A DNA stretch of 35,135 nt from CAZNRY01 sp964575675 (GTDB lineage: Bacteria > Eisenbacteria > RBG-16-71-46 > CAIMUX01 > VGJL01). The DNA is taken from assembly GCA_964575675.1 (NCBI GenBank), contig CAZNRY010000016.1:1-35135 (forward strand), given 5' to 3'. This document shows, one piece after another, positions 6,791-15,332 of this stretch. Below the pieces are notes generated by a model. That model was given only the letters and a program-made list of their open reading frames with translations. It did no database searches and was not told the DNA's origin. Numbering within the stretch: the first letter of the stretch is position 1; each line of letters opens with the position of its first letter. The position numbers and the translations under genes are program-made.

Positions 6791-9232
6791 CTATTGCCCC
6801 TGCGCCCCGTCGATTGCCTCCCGCAGCCGAGCGAGGCGCTTTTTGCGTTCACGTGCGAACCGTTCGATCCCGCGCAGGAGCCATGCGGGGGACAGATGCG
6901 CCTCCTCGATCACCTCATCGAGCGTCCCGCCGGTCCGCCAACGATCGTCGAAGTCCGATGTCATCGCGTACTCGTTGGCGATCGGGTGGAGCATCCAATC
7001 GGTCATCAGGCGCCGGGAGCGGTTCGAGATGAAGGTCGCGTCGCACCGATCCGCGGGGCTCAGGATCGATGAGCGGTAACTCTCGTCCTGGGCGGTGAAG
7101 AGCTGCGGGCTGATCGCCGCGACGATCTTGACGTTCAATCCCGCGCGCTCGATCTCGGGCAGGATCTCGATCAGATTGCTCGTGCTCATCGTCCCCTGAA
7201 CCAGTATGCACCCCATGCGGGGCCTGCCCGGAGCGTAGGGGCGGATCAGGTAAGCGCCGCGCGCGGCCTCGAAGTGGTGCGCGCATCCTATCCGCCCGCG
7301 ATCGGGGATCGTGACCGCGGGGCGCGTGAGGTGCAGCGCGACGATCGGCGCACTCGACGAGAGCGCGGCCGCGAGCACGACCGGCACTTCGTTGTACTCC
7401 CACGGGTGGAGGTCGCAGACCTGCCCGTCGGGGAAAAGCTGCGTCACGCCCGGCTCGAAGACGCCGAAGTGCGTCCTGCTGTCGTCCGCGGTTTCGGGGC
7501 CGGAGTGCCCAGCGATCCAGATCACTTTCCCCACCTTCAGCGGACAGTCCTGCGCAAGCTGGCTGAAGAGACGCATCGGTCCGTATTTAAGATAAGAGAA
7601 GCTCCCATAGGTCGAGCAGGCCGTGTAGAAACCGTCGAACTCCTTGTACGGGTCCTGCGCAAAGTTCACCGTCGCAATCCCCGCCGAGATCCCCGCGTTC
7701 GTGAACTCGGTGATCTCCTGCGGAAGGAGCGCTCCCTCGGGATTGTGCGCGCGGTCGTACTTGCCGAAGCCGGCCATGTCCTCCCAACCGTCGGCGAATC
7801 CGGCGATGTTCGTAGAACCCGCAAGGTCGGCTGACATGACGAGGAAGAGCGGCCGGCCGTATGCCTTCTTGCAGGTGCTGTTGACCCACGCGCCCCACTT
7901 GCCCAGGGCGGCCCGGTTCGGCTGCTTCTCGCCCGGCTTCGCCCAGAGGGATTCGGGGTAGGAGCGAAAGTCGAGGAGCTTCGGATCGCCGCAGGGGGTC
8001 CGGGATGCGAGGGAGCCAGCGGTGTTGCTCGAGCCTGCGCTCGCGGGGCCGCCGGAGCCCGAGCCAGCGGCGTCGCCCGTTCGTTCGCCGGGCATCACGC
8101 GACCCAGGCGGAACCCTTCGATCTCCCGCGGAACCGAATCGCCGATCCGCACGAGAGTCGCGGCTAGGTAGTCGACCAATTCCTGATCGCGATGGAGGAC
8201 CTCGATCACCTTGCGAAGATTCGTCTCGGTCTGCTTCCGAAATGCTTCGGGATCCTTCGGGGCCGGCTGGCCGAATCCCGCAAGGTCGACCCCGTACTTC
8301 TCGGCGAAGGGACGCTTCGTCTCCCAGTAGAGCTCGCAGTCGGCGGGACTGTGCGGCGATCCGTGGCTCTTGTGGTCGTACTTGAGGTAGCCGCGTCCCT
8401 TCCGCGTCTTGACCCAGACCATCGTCGGCGCGCCCGTCGACTCTCCGTGGATCGCCTCTGCGAGCGCGGGGTGGACGTGAGTGAAATCGCTTCCGTTCTC
8501 GGTTCCGAGGACGCGCCATCCGTACGGCCGGAACCAGTCTTCCGGCGTGCCGTGCACGACGCTGGAGACGGGATGGTCGTCGATCCCGAAATCGTTCCAG
8601 TCGATCACGTAGACGAGATTGTCGAGGCCAAGCCCCCAGGCGGAGTTCTTGGTCTCGTGCGACGCGCCCGCGGTCAGCCCTCCCTCGCCCTCGAACGCGA
8701 AGACGCGGACGCCCGACGCGCCGGCGCGCTTCAGCGCCAGAGCCTGGCCCGCCGAAGGGGGACTGCCGTGCCCCGATGGGCCAGTGTTGGCCTTGAAGAA
8801 GAGGGTCTTGCCGTCCATTTCGGCGTGTCCCGGCAGCCCGCCGCGCCGGCGGAAACCGAGGAGGTCTTCCCAGTAGAGCGCGCGCTTCGCCTCGTCGGCG
8901 ATCTCGTACCGTGAATCGCCCGTCTGCCGGAGCTTCACGCGGAGCGCTTCGTTCAAGACGGGCAGGGTCGCGTAGACAAGCGGGGCCGTGTGCCCCGCGA
9001 CAAGGACGAAACGGTCAGCAAACCGCTTCTCGGGTCTGCGCGGGTCCCATCGCATCACGTCGCCGAGCAGGGTCGCGACCAGGGCGTGGACCTTCGAGCG
9101 AGAGCCCCCGGGATGCCCGCTCTGGCGGTAGTTCACCATCATGTCGATCAACTGATCGACCATGTCGGCGACCTTGTCCCACTGGGCGTAGTGCGTGCTC
9201 GCTTGGCGGCAGATCTCGTCGGTCCTGCTCAT
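6791..9232 (-). CDS. Transketolase-like thiamine-diphosphate enzyme
   Basis: The start is set at ATG 9232 (MSRTDEICRQ), with GGAG upstream; the 20 codons before it are Arg/Pro-rich and look untranslated. The 813-residue product has the transketolase layout: a pyrophosphate-binding domain with NYRQSGHPGGSRSK, VAGHTAPLVYA, GPSGHGSPPSAGQALALK and a cofactor loop (FEGEGGLTAGASHE, WNDFGID); then a pyrimidine-binding domain (GISAGIATVNFAQDPYKEFD) and a C-terminal domain (GCILVQGTMS). The usual GDG of the cofactor motif is GEG, and a Gly/Ser/Ala-rich stretch of about 35 residues is inserted between the first two domains. It is longer than usual transketolase (about 660) and differs from pentose-phosphate transketolase, so the substrate is uncertain. 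It is cytoplasmic, and apparently transcribed separately from the phosphatase gene 117 bases upstream. Confidence 0.85.
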   Translation of the reverse strand: MSRTDEICRQASTHYAQWDKVADMVDQLIDMMVNYRQSGHPGGSRSKVHALVATLLGDVMRWDPRRPEKRFADRFVLVAGHTAPLVYATLPVLNEALRVKLRQTGDSRYEIADEAKRALYWEDLLGFRRRGGLPGHAEMDGKTLFFKANTGPSGHGSPPSAGQALALKRAGASGVRVFAFEGEGGLTAGASHETKNSAWGLGLDNLVYVIDWNDFGIDDHPVSSVVHGTPEDWFRPYGWRVLGTENGSDFTHVHPALAEAIHGESTGAPTMVWVKTRKGRGYLKYDHKSHGSPHSPADCELYWETKRPFAEKYGVDLAGFGQPAPKDPEAFRKQTETNLRKVIEVLHRDQELVDYLAATLVRIGDSVPREIEGFRLGRVMPGERTGDAAGSGSGGPASAGSSNTAGSLASRTPCGDPKLLDFRSYPESLWAKPGEKQPNRAALGKWGAWVNSTCKKAYGRPLFLVMSADLAGSTNIAGFADGWEDMAGFGKYDRAHNPEGALLPQEITEFTNAGISAGIATVNFAQDPYKEFDGFYTACSTYGSFSYLKYGPMRLFSQLAQDCPLKVGKVIWIAGHSGPETADDSRTHFGVFEPGVTQLFPDGQVCDLHPWEYNEVPVVLAAALSSSAPIVALHLTRPAVTIPDRGRIGCAHHFEAARGAYLIRPYAPGRPRMGCILVQGTMSTSNLIEILPEIERAGLNVKIVAAISPQLFTAQDESYRSSILSPADRCDATFISNRSRRLMTDWMLHPIANEYAMTSDFDDRWRTGGTLDEVIEEAHLSPAWLLRGIERFARERKKRLARLREAIDGAQGQ

Positions 9233-9349
9233 CGGCGGCGGCTCCTTTGTTCGTCCGGGCTCATCTCGCGCGCGGTGTGGATCGAAACACAAACATGAAA
9301 GTTTCCCATAGGGACCGCCCGAGGGTCAAGCGGGACGGGGGATGGGCGC

Positions 9350-11026
9350 CTACGATGCGTTTCTCCGCAGCAGCACCAACGTTATGTCATCGTTGGGGGG
9401 GGTGCTGCCCAGGAACGCATGCAGATCGGCGATGACTCCGGCCAGCACCTCGCCCAGCGGGGACTCGCGCCGTTTCTTGATGCTCTCGATCAACCGCTCC
9501 TCGCCAAAGAACTCGTCATCCTTGTCCTGGGCCTCCGTGACGCCGTCCGAGTAGACGCAGACGATCCCGCCGGGGGGAACGGCGATCCGCGCCGTATCGA
9601 AGGTCACCCCGGCGATCAGTCCGGCCGGCGTCCCCGTGGCATCGAACATCTGCACGCCACCATCCGGATCGATCGCGATCGCCGGGTTGTGTCCGGCGCT
9701 CACGTACTCGAGCTCGTGCGCGGAGGGGTCGAGTTTTCCCAAAAAGAGGGTCACGAAATGCGACGGGCCCGATGAACGCAGCACCTGCCCGTGGATCCGG
9801 TCCATCATCACGCCCAGGGGAATCGTCTCGTCGTACAGAAGCCGCATCGATGCCATGACGTGCGACATCAAGAGCGCCGCGCCGATTCCCTTGCCGCTGA
9901 CATCGCCGACCGCCAGGGCGACCGCGCCGCCGGCAAGGGGCGCGACATCGTAGAGGTCGCCGCCGGTCATGAGGCACGGCGTCTGGTGCGCCGCGACCTC
10001 GTAGCCCGCGATTTCCGGCAGCGACGGTGGCAGCAGGCTCTGCTGGATCCGCGCGGCGGTCGCCATCTCCTGCTCCATCCGCTCCTTGTCGCGCTCGGCC
10101 TCGAGCAGCCGCGTGTTCGTGATCTTCACAGCCGTCAGGTTCGCGAACATCGTGAACGCCCGGAGCTGGTCCTGGTTGTAGTGCAACACGGGATCGTTCG
10201 TGTCGGCATAGATCAGACCGAGCACGCGCTCGTTGTCGAAGAGGGGCGCGACGAGGGCCGAGCGGATCTGGGAAGCGACGATGCTCGCGTGCCCGGCGAA
10301 GCGTGGATCGAACTGGGCGTCGGTCACGAGGACCGACTCCCGTCCCTGCAGAACGGCATCGAGCAGGGTGTGGCTCAGCATGATGCGATGATCGGCCGCC
10401 TGTTCCTCCGGCCATGCCGCCCGAACGACCGGTTCGCTCTTCTCGTTCTCTTGCAGCAGCAGAAGGATCCGCCTCGCGGGGATGATGCTCGCGGCCATGC
10501 GCAGCACCTCCTTGAAGACGTCCTCGATGGGGCGCGGCATGACGAGAAGTCCGCCCGCCTCGGTCACCACGCGGAAGAGACTCCGTTCCAGAAACGAGCC
10601 CGTGTCGATCTTGCTCTGGACCTCGTCCCATTTCACGCGCTTGGACGAAAGGACATTGTCCGTCTCGAAGAGGACGGTTCCTTCGTGCGCTCGATCGGGC
10701 CGGTCCGCTTGGCCCTCCGGCGGGGGAGTGGGGAAACCCTCCCTCGCGAGCACCAGCTCGACCGTTCCGAACCGTATCCGGGAACCGGCCGCCACGGCGC
10801 TCGAGCCCGTGAGGCCCCGTCCATTGATGAAGGTCCCGTTGCGGCTGCCGAGGTCCTCGATTTCTATCTTCTCCCCGTCGACTCGTATGACGGCGTGCTC
10901 GCGGGAGACGGCGCCGTGGGGGACGACGATCTCGTTCCCCTGGCCCCTGCCCACCCGATGCGAGCCGTCTTCGAGCGTCCACTTCATGGACTGGGAACCG
11001 ATCGTTCCCTCGAGTCTGTAGCTCAT
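9350..11026 (-). CDS. FHA-GAF-PP2C (SpoIIE-type) protein phosphatase
   Basis: The start is ATG 11026 (MSYRLEGTIG), with GGGAG 8 bases upstream; the open frame extends much further upstream but only as antisense of the HNH gene. The 558-residue product has an FHA domain (residues about 1-95; Gly26-Arg27, SREH 41-44, SRNGTFING), which binds phosphothreonine peptides; a GAF domain (about 150-320; ALVAPLFDNERVLGLIYAD); a short helix (RIQQSLLPP); and a SpoIIE/RsbU-type metal-dependent phosphatase (GGDLYD, GDVSGKGIGAALLM, VSAGHNPAI, CVYSDGVTEA, NDDITLVLL). All metal-binding Asp positions are present. Such enzymes dephosphorylate STAS anti-anti-sigma factors in partner-switching pathways, and a STAS protein lies 4.5 kb away at 15576-15941. 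That pairing is inference. Confidence 0.93.
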   Translation of the reverse strand: MSYRLEGTIGSQSMKWTLEDGSHRVGRGQGNEIVVPHGAVSREHAVIRVDGEKIEIEDLGSRNGTFINGRGLTGSSAVAAGSRIRFGTVELVLAREGFPTPPPEGQADRPDRAHEGTVLFETDNVLSSKRVKWDEVQSKIDTGSFLERSLFRVVTEAGGLLVMPRPIEDVFKEVLRMAASIIPARRILLLLQENEKSEPVVRAAWPEEQAADHRIMLSHTLLDAVLQGRESVLVTDAQFDPRFAGHASIVASQIRSALVAPLFDNERVLGLIYADTNDPVLHYNQDQLRAFTMFANLTAVKITNTRLLEAERDKERMEQEMATAARIQQSLLPPSLPEIAGYEVAAHQTPCLMTGGDLYDVAPLAGGAVALAVGDVSGKGIGAALLMSHVMASMRLLYDETIPLGVMMDRIHGQVLRSSGPSHFVTLFLGKLDPSAHELEYVSAGHNPAIAIDPDGGVQMFDATGTPAGLIAGVTFDTARIAVPPGGIVCVYSDGVTEAQDKDDEFFGEERLIESIKKRRESPLGEVLAGVIADLHAFLGSTPPNDDITLVLLRRNAS

Positions 11027-11089
11027 TCTTCTGCTCCCCCGGCGCCGGATCTTGCGACCCGCCGCATTGCATGTCACCGCGCCCAATCC

Positions 11090-11119
11090 TTGGAAGTCGC
11101 CCCTTGGGTCTGCTATCCT
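11090..11119 (+). promoter_or_regulatory. Probable sigma70-type promoter of the HNH gene
   Basis: TTGGAA (11090-11095) and TATCCT (11114-11119) are 18 bases apart, and the ATG at 11144 follows 24 bases after the -10, giving a short leader. It lies in the 117-bp divergent gap between the phosphatase gene and the HNH gene. Confidence 0.55.
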
Positions 11120-11143
11120 GATTCCCAAGGATTTCGCAGGAAC

Positions 11144-11728
11144 ATGGTACTCCAAGAAAGAACGCTCGTCCTCAACAGCTACTGGACGGCTGTGGGGACG
11201 ACCTCCGTCCGGAAGGCCCTCTGCCTTCTGTATCGCTCGGCTGCCCGGGCCGTTCACACGGGGGACTCGAGCATCCACGACTTCGACTCGTGGGCGAGCC
11301 TGGAGATCGACGACGGCGAGCCGTGCGTCCACGCGGTCCGGTATCGATTGAAGGTGCCGGAGATCTTGCTCCTGAGCGACTACGACCAGGTCCCGCGCCG
11401 GAGGGTCACCTTCTCGCGCCGCAATGTCTATCGGAGGGACCACAACGCCTGCCAGTACTGCGGCACGCGGCCTTCGATCGAGGACCTGACGGTGGACCAC
11501 GTGATGCCGCGATCGCGCGGCGGCAAGACCAACTGGATCAACTGCGTTCTCTCGTGCGTGAAGTGCAACCGCCGAAAATCGAATCGGACGCTTGCCGAAG
11601 CGGGCGTCCGATTGATTCGCGAGCCTCGCGAGCCCACCTGGTCTCCCTGCCTTTCGATTCCCCACGGCCAGCAGAAGACGTCCTGGGTCCCCTACATCCC
11701 CGATCTCGCGCAGCCGGTCGAGATCTGA
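11144..11728 (+). CDS. HNH endonuclease family protein
   Basis: The 194-residue product has a central HNH nuclease domain (about residues 90-150): CQYCG (Cys103, Cys106), then VDHVMPRSRGGKTNWINCV with Asp118-His119, then CVKC (Cys138, Cys141) before NRRKSNRT. The four Cys should hold a structural zinc, and the DH pair forms the metal-dependent nuclease centre. This matches widespread stand-alone chromosomal HNH proteins whose role is not established. AGG lies directly before the ATG; AAGGA lies 12 bases upstream. It is a single plus-strand gene between two minus-strand units, with its own promoter. No restriction methylase or toxin partner is adjacent. Confidence 0.9.
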   Translation: MVLQERTLVLNSYWTAVGTTSVRKALCLLYRSAARAVHTGDSSIHDFDSWASLEIDDGEPCVHAVRYRLKVPEILLLSDYDQVPRRRVTFSRRNVYRRDHNACQYCGTRPSIEDLTVDHVMPRSRGGKTNWINCVLSCVKCNRRKSNRTLAEAGVRLIREPREPTWSPCLSIPHGQQKTSWVPYIPDLAQPVEI

Positions 11729-11793
11729 GGGTAGAGTTCTGACCACCGCGGATGCGGGCCGCGAGACGCAGGCGTGCGGGGCCCGAATACCCT
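11728..11793. terminator. Nested inverted repeat between convergent genes
   Basis: AGGGTA (11728-11733) pairs with TACCCT (11788-11793), and inside it CGGGCC (11755-11760) pairs with GGCCCG (11780-11785). It lies exactly between the stops of the HNH gene and the convergent membrane operon, so it may act as a two-way terminator. No T-run is evident. Confidence 0.35.
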
Positions 11794-12457
11794 AGAAGAT
11801 CGTCCGCAGCAATGGCCCTGCCCATTCGAAGACGAGGAAGTCCACGCGCCCGTAGAGCAGGCTGATTCGGCTCATCACCGTGTAGCCGAAGCTCGCCCCG
11901 AATCCGATCATGAGGGTCCAGATCCCCACCTTCGACATTCCGCCCAGCACGCCAACGTGCCGCGCCGAGAAGAAGAAGTAAGCGAGCCCGCAGAGGACGC
12001 CCAGGATCACGAGGAGATTGCTGGCCAGCGCCCACGCGCCTCCCGAAGCGCCCGGCAGGAACATGGCCATCGTCGGGTAGATCTGCTGGATCACGCTCGT
12101 CTGGAGCATCAATGGGACCGCGGCACCGCTTCCCACGCCCAGGATGTAGGCGATCGGGATCCGGGCGATCCAGCCGTACTTCGGGACGAACCGCGTGAAG
12201 AGCATGAGCCCCACGAACAGAGGGATGAACACGAGGGGATCGAGGACGCTCGTCGACGTCCCGGTCACGACGCGCTTGATCGGGTCGACCAGCTTCGGCA
12301 GGAGGGACGTCGTGACCACGATCACGGTGAAGTAGCCGGCCGAGACCCCCACCACGAGGTGCTCCGCGAACTTGTAGAGGGGATTGTCCTTCCAGAGGAA
12401 CGAGAAAACGCAGATCGTCAGCAGCGCCGCGAGCGTGTAGATGATGTGCTGTTCCAT
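11792..12457 (-). CDS. Polytopic membrane protein, fourth gene of a membrane operon
   Basis: The start is ATG 12457 (MEQHIIYTLAALLTI), 5 bases after the preceding gene's stop, with AAGGAT upstream. The 221-residue product is strongly hydrophobic with about six membrane segments: TLAALLTICVFSFLW, AEHLVVGVSAGYFTVIV, LDPLVFIPLFVGLMLF, RIPIAYILGVGSGAAV, ALASNLLVILGVLCGLAYFF and IWTLMIGFGASFGYTVM. No transport or enzyme signature is recognised. It is the last gene of a four-gene unit with gaps of 5-12 bases, so its product probably forms an inner-membrane complex with the other three. The function is unknown. Confidence 0.85.
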   Translation of the reverse strand: MEQHIIYTLAALLTICVFSFLWKDNPLYKFAEHLVVGVSAGYFTVIVVTTSLLPKLVDPIKRVVTGTSTSVLDPLVFIPLFVGLMLFTRFVPKYGWIARIPIAYILGVGSGAAVPLMLQTSVIQQIYPTMAMFLPGASGGAWALASNLLVILGVLCGLAYFFFSARHVGVLGGMSKVGIWTLMIGFGASFGYTVMSRISLLYGRVDFLVFEWAGPLLRTIF

Positions 12458-12462
12458 GGCCC

Positions 12463-13290
12463 CTAGATCCTTCCCCGCCGGCGCTCGACGACGTAGGCGA
12501 CATTGCCCAGGATGATGAAGGCGACGATGAGAAGGTGCGAGATCGACTGCACGAACATCCCCCGCACCGCCTTGCCCGGGTGGTTGACCAGCTCCTCGTA
12601 CTCGGCCGCGCCCCTCAAGCCGCCGATCAGTCCGAAGATCTGTCCAGACTGGAGGTAGTTGTAGTAGTTGGGGGCCATGACTGCGGACGAACCGAGGGCG
12701 AGCGGGAACTTGTAGCGTCCCGTCCCGTAGATGATCCAGTAGTCGATGCCGCTCGTCGAGTTGATCGTGAGGACGAGCGCGACGTTCTGGTAGTTCTTGA
12801 CCCCCTTCATCATCGGGATCTGATCGAGCGGCGTGTTGTAGTAGTCGGTCGGGAACGGATTCCGGAAATCCTCGCCCATCGCCATGATGATGATTCCCGG
12901 GTACGGCTTGTATCCGAGGAAGACGTAGTCCTCGCCGTACTTCTTCCCGTACTCGCCGGCGACCAGGCGGAGCTCGCTTTCGATGAGCGAGACGCCGTTC
13001 GACATGAGGCACGTCGTGAGGACGCGCAGGTTCTTGCCGAAGCAGTGCCGGAGTATGGCGAGGTGCATGGGCGACATCTCGGCCGCCATCGACGGATCGT
13101 ACTCGCAGGGAAGCATGACGATCTCGCCGGCCCTGAGCGAGTTGATCCGGTCGTAGACGACCCGGACTTCCGGCGTCACGCGCACCGTTTTGGGCGGCGG
13201 CAGGAAGAGCGGAATCAGGACCGCGAGGAAGATCAGCGCGAAGATCACGTGCCGGCTGAGTTGCAGCGGATTGAACTTGCCCATCGTCAT
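12463..13290 (-). CDS. Membrane-anchored protein of unknown function, third gene of the membrane operon
   Basis: The 275-residue product has one membrane segment near each end (about residues 14-31, HVIFALIFLAVLIPLFLP; and about 245-265, SHLLIVAFIILGNVAYVV) and a soluble middle domain of about 210 residues. The middle has an alpha/beta look (EIVMLPCEYDPSMAAEM, LRVLTTCLMSNGVSLIESE, YVFLGYKPYPGIIIMAMG). The layout and the last about 60 residues (GLIGGLRGAAEYEEL, then the membrane segment) resemble the C-terminal part of the FN3/DUF6754-like protein two genes upstream, suggesting distant paralogy. ATG 13290 follows GGGGGAGGGG; ATG 13284 is a possible alternative. No catalytic motif is recognised. 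Confidence 0.83.
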   Translation of the reverse strand: MTMGKFNPLQLSRHVIFALIFLAVLIPLFLPPPKTVRVTPEVRVVYDRINSLRAGEIVMLPCEYDPSMAAEMSPMHLAILRHCFGKNLRVLTTCLMSNGVSLIESELRLVAGEYGKKYGEDYVFLGYKPYPGIIIMAMGEDFRNPFPTDYYNTPLDQIPMMKGVKNYQNVALVLTINSTSGIDYWIIYGTGRYKFPLALGSSAVMAPNYYNYLQSGQIFGLIGGLRGAAEYEELVNHPGKAVRGMFVQSISHLLIVAFIILGNVAYVVERRRGRI

Positions 13291-13299
13291 CCCCTCCCC

Positions 13300-13914
13300 C
13301 TACCGGAGGTGCGGGGCTTCGATCCCCAGCACGATTTTCAGCGCCGTTGCGCTTCCGCCCAGTCCCAGTCCGATCGCGATCGCCCTCTTGGCGGCCATGT
13401 TCGGAACGTTCAGGAGCCAATCCGAGACCTTGGCGATCCCCGGAATCAGCTGCTCTCCCATCGGAACGCGGCCGAGCATCACGATGACGGCCGAGACCAA
13501 GAGGATCGTCGCGATCACGCTCCGCGCGCGGAAGGACCTGTAGGCGGCCGAGGCGATGTAGAAGGCGAGGAGCGCGAACATCGTCGACGTGATCGGATTC
13601 AGGACCCCGATGTATCCCTTCATGAACCAGCTCTGCTCGCCCGTCCCGGTCGTCGCGGCCGCGATCAGCATGTAGGCGAGCCCCGCGAGGAGGACGTAGC
13701 TGTAACGGTAGGCGAACTCCTTGCGGCGGATCTTCTTCAGGTGGAGGTTCACAAGGCTAAGGATCCCGAGGATGATCGAGAAGATCCCGATGATGATGAG
13801 CCAATCGAGCGAGGTCTCGTAGAACTTCACCGAACTTTTGTGGGGGATGAAGTACTGGATCGCGAGGAAGAGTCCCGTCACCAGCGTAATGATCCTTGGC
13901 AGTTCGCGTTGCAT
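13300..13914 (-). CDS. Polytopic membrane protein, second gene of the membrane operon
   Basis: The 204-residue protein has about six predicted membrane segments (IITLVTGLFLAIQYF, LIIIGIFSIILGILSLV, YSYVLLAGLAYMLIAAA, STMFALLAFYIASAA, VIATILLVSAVIVML and a last segment around GIAKVSDWLLNV), with a charged cytoplasmic loop (NLHLKKIRRKEFAYR). GGAG precedes ATG 13914 by 9 bases. The gap to the upstream gene is 12 bases and to the downstream gene 9 bases, so translation is likely linked. No family is recognised with confidence. Confidence 0.83.
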   Translation of the reverse strand: MQRELPRIITLVTGLFLAIQYFIPHKSSVKFYETSLDWLIIIGIFSIILGILSLVNLHLKKIRRKEFAYRYSYVLLAGLAYMLIAAATTGTGEQSWFMKGYIGVLNPITSTMFALLAFYIASAAYRSFRARSVIATILLVSAVIVMLGRVPMGEQLIPGIAKVSDWLLNVPNMAAKRAIAIGLGLGGSATALKIVLGIEAPHLR

Positions 13915-13926
13915 GTTCGATGTCTC

Positions 13927-15105
13927 CTACTGGACCCGGAAGAAGTCGACGAACCACCGCGCGTTCAGCGCCGCCAGGATCGCGCCCGCCGCGATCAGGA
14001 ACGCCGAGATCGCCTTTCCGTAGTCCTGCGCCTTGAGGGTTCCGAGGAGCGGGGGTTCCTGGGAGAGGTAGGCGCTGGAAGCGTAAAGCTCCTCGCCGAT
14101 CAGCGTGTAGTCGCACGCCGCGACGAAGAAGGGGATCTGCGTGATCTCGTCCGTCCCCGCAATCTGGATCGAGCCCGCGAGGTTCCCCGTCTCGGCCAGG
14201 ACCAGGCTCTCGGCGTAGAACTTGCCGATGTAGAAGTTCGTCGCCGGATGCTCGCGGAGCATGATCCCCGCGACCGCGGCCGTGTAGCCGAACTGGTCCT
14301 GCGTCACGAAGTAGACGTCCTGCTCGCGGTAGAGCTCGGGACGCCCCGCGTCGAGATAGGAGGACTTCACGATCTCTTGCGCGATCGTCATCACGATCGG
14401 GTCGTAGCAGGGGACGAGGACCTGCGTCTGGTACTCGGCCGTCTTCTTGGCCACGCGCCCGAGGAGCGTGAAGGCGGCGAGCGTCGCGACCTCGCTTGAG
14501 CCGCCGATTCCGGGGACGAAGAGGATCGGCTTGCCCATCTCGGTGGCGCGGCCGATCGCCTCATCGACGGCCGAGAGTCCCGGGATCGGGCGAACATAGA
14601 AGATCTTCCCGCGCCGGGCCGCCGCGATCAGCGCGATGACGGCCATGCAGAAGATGAAGGTCATGATCAAGGTCGGCGTCTTCTTCGTGTCGAACCACTG
14701 CCCGGTCGATTGAATCGGTCCCGCGACCTCGCTCGACCGCCAGTCGCCTTCACCCAGGCCGACCGATCGCACGCGATAGTAGTAGGCAGTACCGTCCTTG
14801 ACGCCGTTGTCCGTGTACGAAGCGGTCCCGAGGGAAACCTGGCCCACCTGCTCGAAGGGACCCTGGACCGACTGCCCGCGCTCGATCGCGTAGCCGACGA
14901 GCTTCGCTGCGGGGTTCGACTCGTCCGGACTCGGCTCCCACGAGAGGTCGATGCTGTCGCCGGGATCGTTTGGGGTGTCGGTGACGACGACGCGGCCCGG
15001 CGGGAGGGGGAGCTGCGCGAGCACGGGCGCCGCGAAGGCCCAAGAGACGAAGAGGATCAAGATTAGACAGGGCGCAGCCCTGCCGTTTGCCCGGTGGGGA
15101 ACCAT
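13927..15105 (-). CDS. Fibronectin type III / DUF6754-like membrane protein, first gene of the membrane operon
   Basis: The start is ATG 15105, because GGGAGGAAAGG lies just upstream; an in-frame ATG at 15120 has no such site. The 392-residue product has a signal peptide (to about residue 31, VSWAFAAPVLA), an extracytoplasmic FN3 domain (about 36-130; IDLSWEPSPDESN, GYAIERGQSVQGPFEQVG, AYYYRVRSVG), a membrane segment (about 142-162), a cytoplasmic domain (about 165-365; PIPGLSAVDEAIGRATEMGKPILFVPGIGG, shown here in pieces: AVDEAIGRATEMG and PILFVPGIGG) and a C-terminal membrane segment. The cytoplasmic part resembles DUF6754 as I recall it. Its motif IPFFVAACDYTLIGEELYA is striking, but the biochemical role is unknown. 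It leads the operon and has a promoter candidate about 80 bases upstream. Confidence 0.86.
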   Translation of the reverse strand: MVPHRANGRAAPCLILILFVSWAFAAPVLAQLPLPPGRVVVTDTPNDPGDSIDLSWEPSPDESNPAAKLVGYAIERGQSVQGPFEQVGQVSLGTASYTDNGVKDGTAYYYRVRSVGLGEGDWRSSEVAGPIQSTGQWFDTKKTPTLIMTFIFCMAVIALIAAARRGKIFYVRPIPGLSAVDEAIGRATEMGKPILFVPGIGGSSEVATLAAFTLLGRVAKKTAEYQTQVLVPCYDPIVMTIAQEIVKSSYLDAGRPELYREQDVYFVTQDQFGYTAAVAGIMLREHPATNFYIGKFYAESLVLAETGNLAGSIQIAGTDEITQIPFFVAACDYTLIGEELYASSAYLSQEPPLLGTLKAQDYGKAISAFLIAAGAILAALNARWFVDFFRVQ

Positions 15106-15185
15106 GGCCTTTCCTCCCATCCGCTGAGTCGATGCCCAGGATCGGCGGTCCCAACCACCGCGACCGGGAGCCGTACGGCGCTCGG

Positions 15186-15215
15186 ATCCTACGGGATCGG
15201 GATCTCGGGGGTCAA
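15186..15215 (-). promoter_or_regulatory. Probable promoter of the four-gene membrane operon
   Basis: On the minus strand TTGACC (15215-15210) and TAGGAT (15191-15186) are 18 bases apart, about 81 bases before ATG 15105. The -35 matches 5 of 6 and the -10 4 of 6 consensus bases. Confidence 0.5.
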
Positions 15216-15332
15216 CGGGGTGGGGGGATGCAGGTTTGCGGGCGCTGTTCGCGTGGGCGGCGCGGTGGAATCCTGTCGTCGCCAACAGACTTCAGTCGAA
15301 CTGGCCGGAGTCACGTAACGAACTCTCCAGAG

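Noticed and set aside
9791..11143. Upstream extension of the HNH gene's frame over the phosphatase gene
   Set aside because: It is antisense to the phosphatase domains; the promoter at 11090-11119 and ATG 11144 fit a short gene.
12535..14499. Plus-strand frame of about 650 codons across the membrane operon
   Set aside because: Its translation is highly charged and repetitive (Arg/Asp/Glu/His), as expected for antisense of membrane-protein genes. The minus strand has four well-spaced genes with ribosome binding sites.
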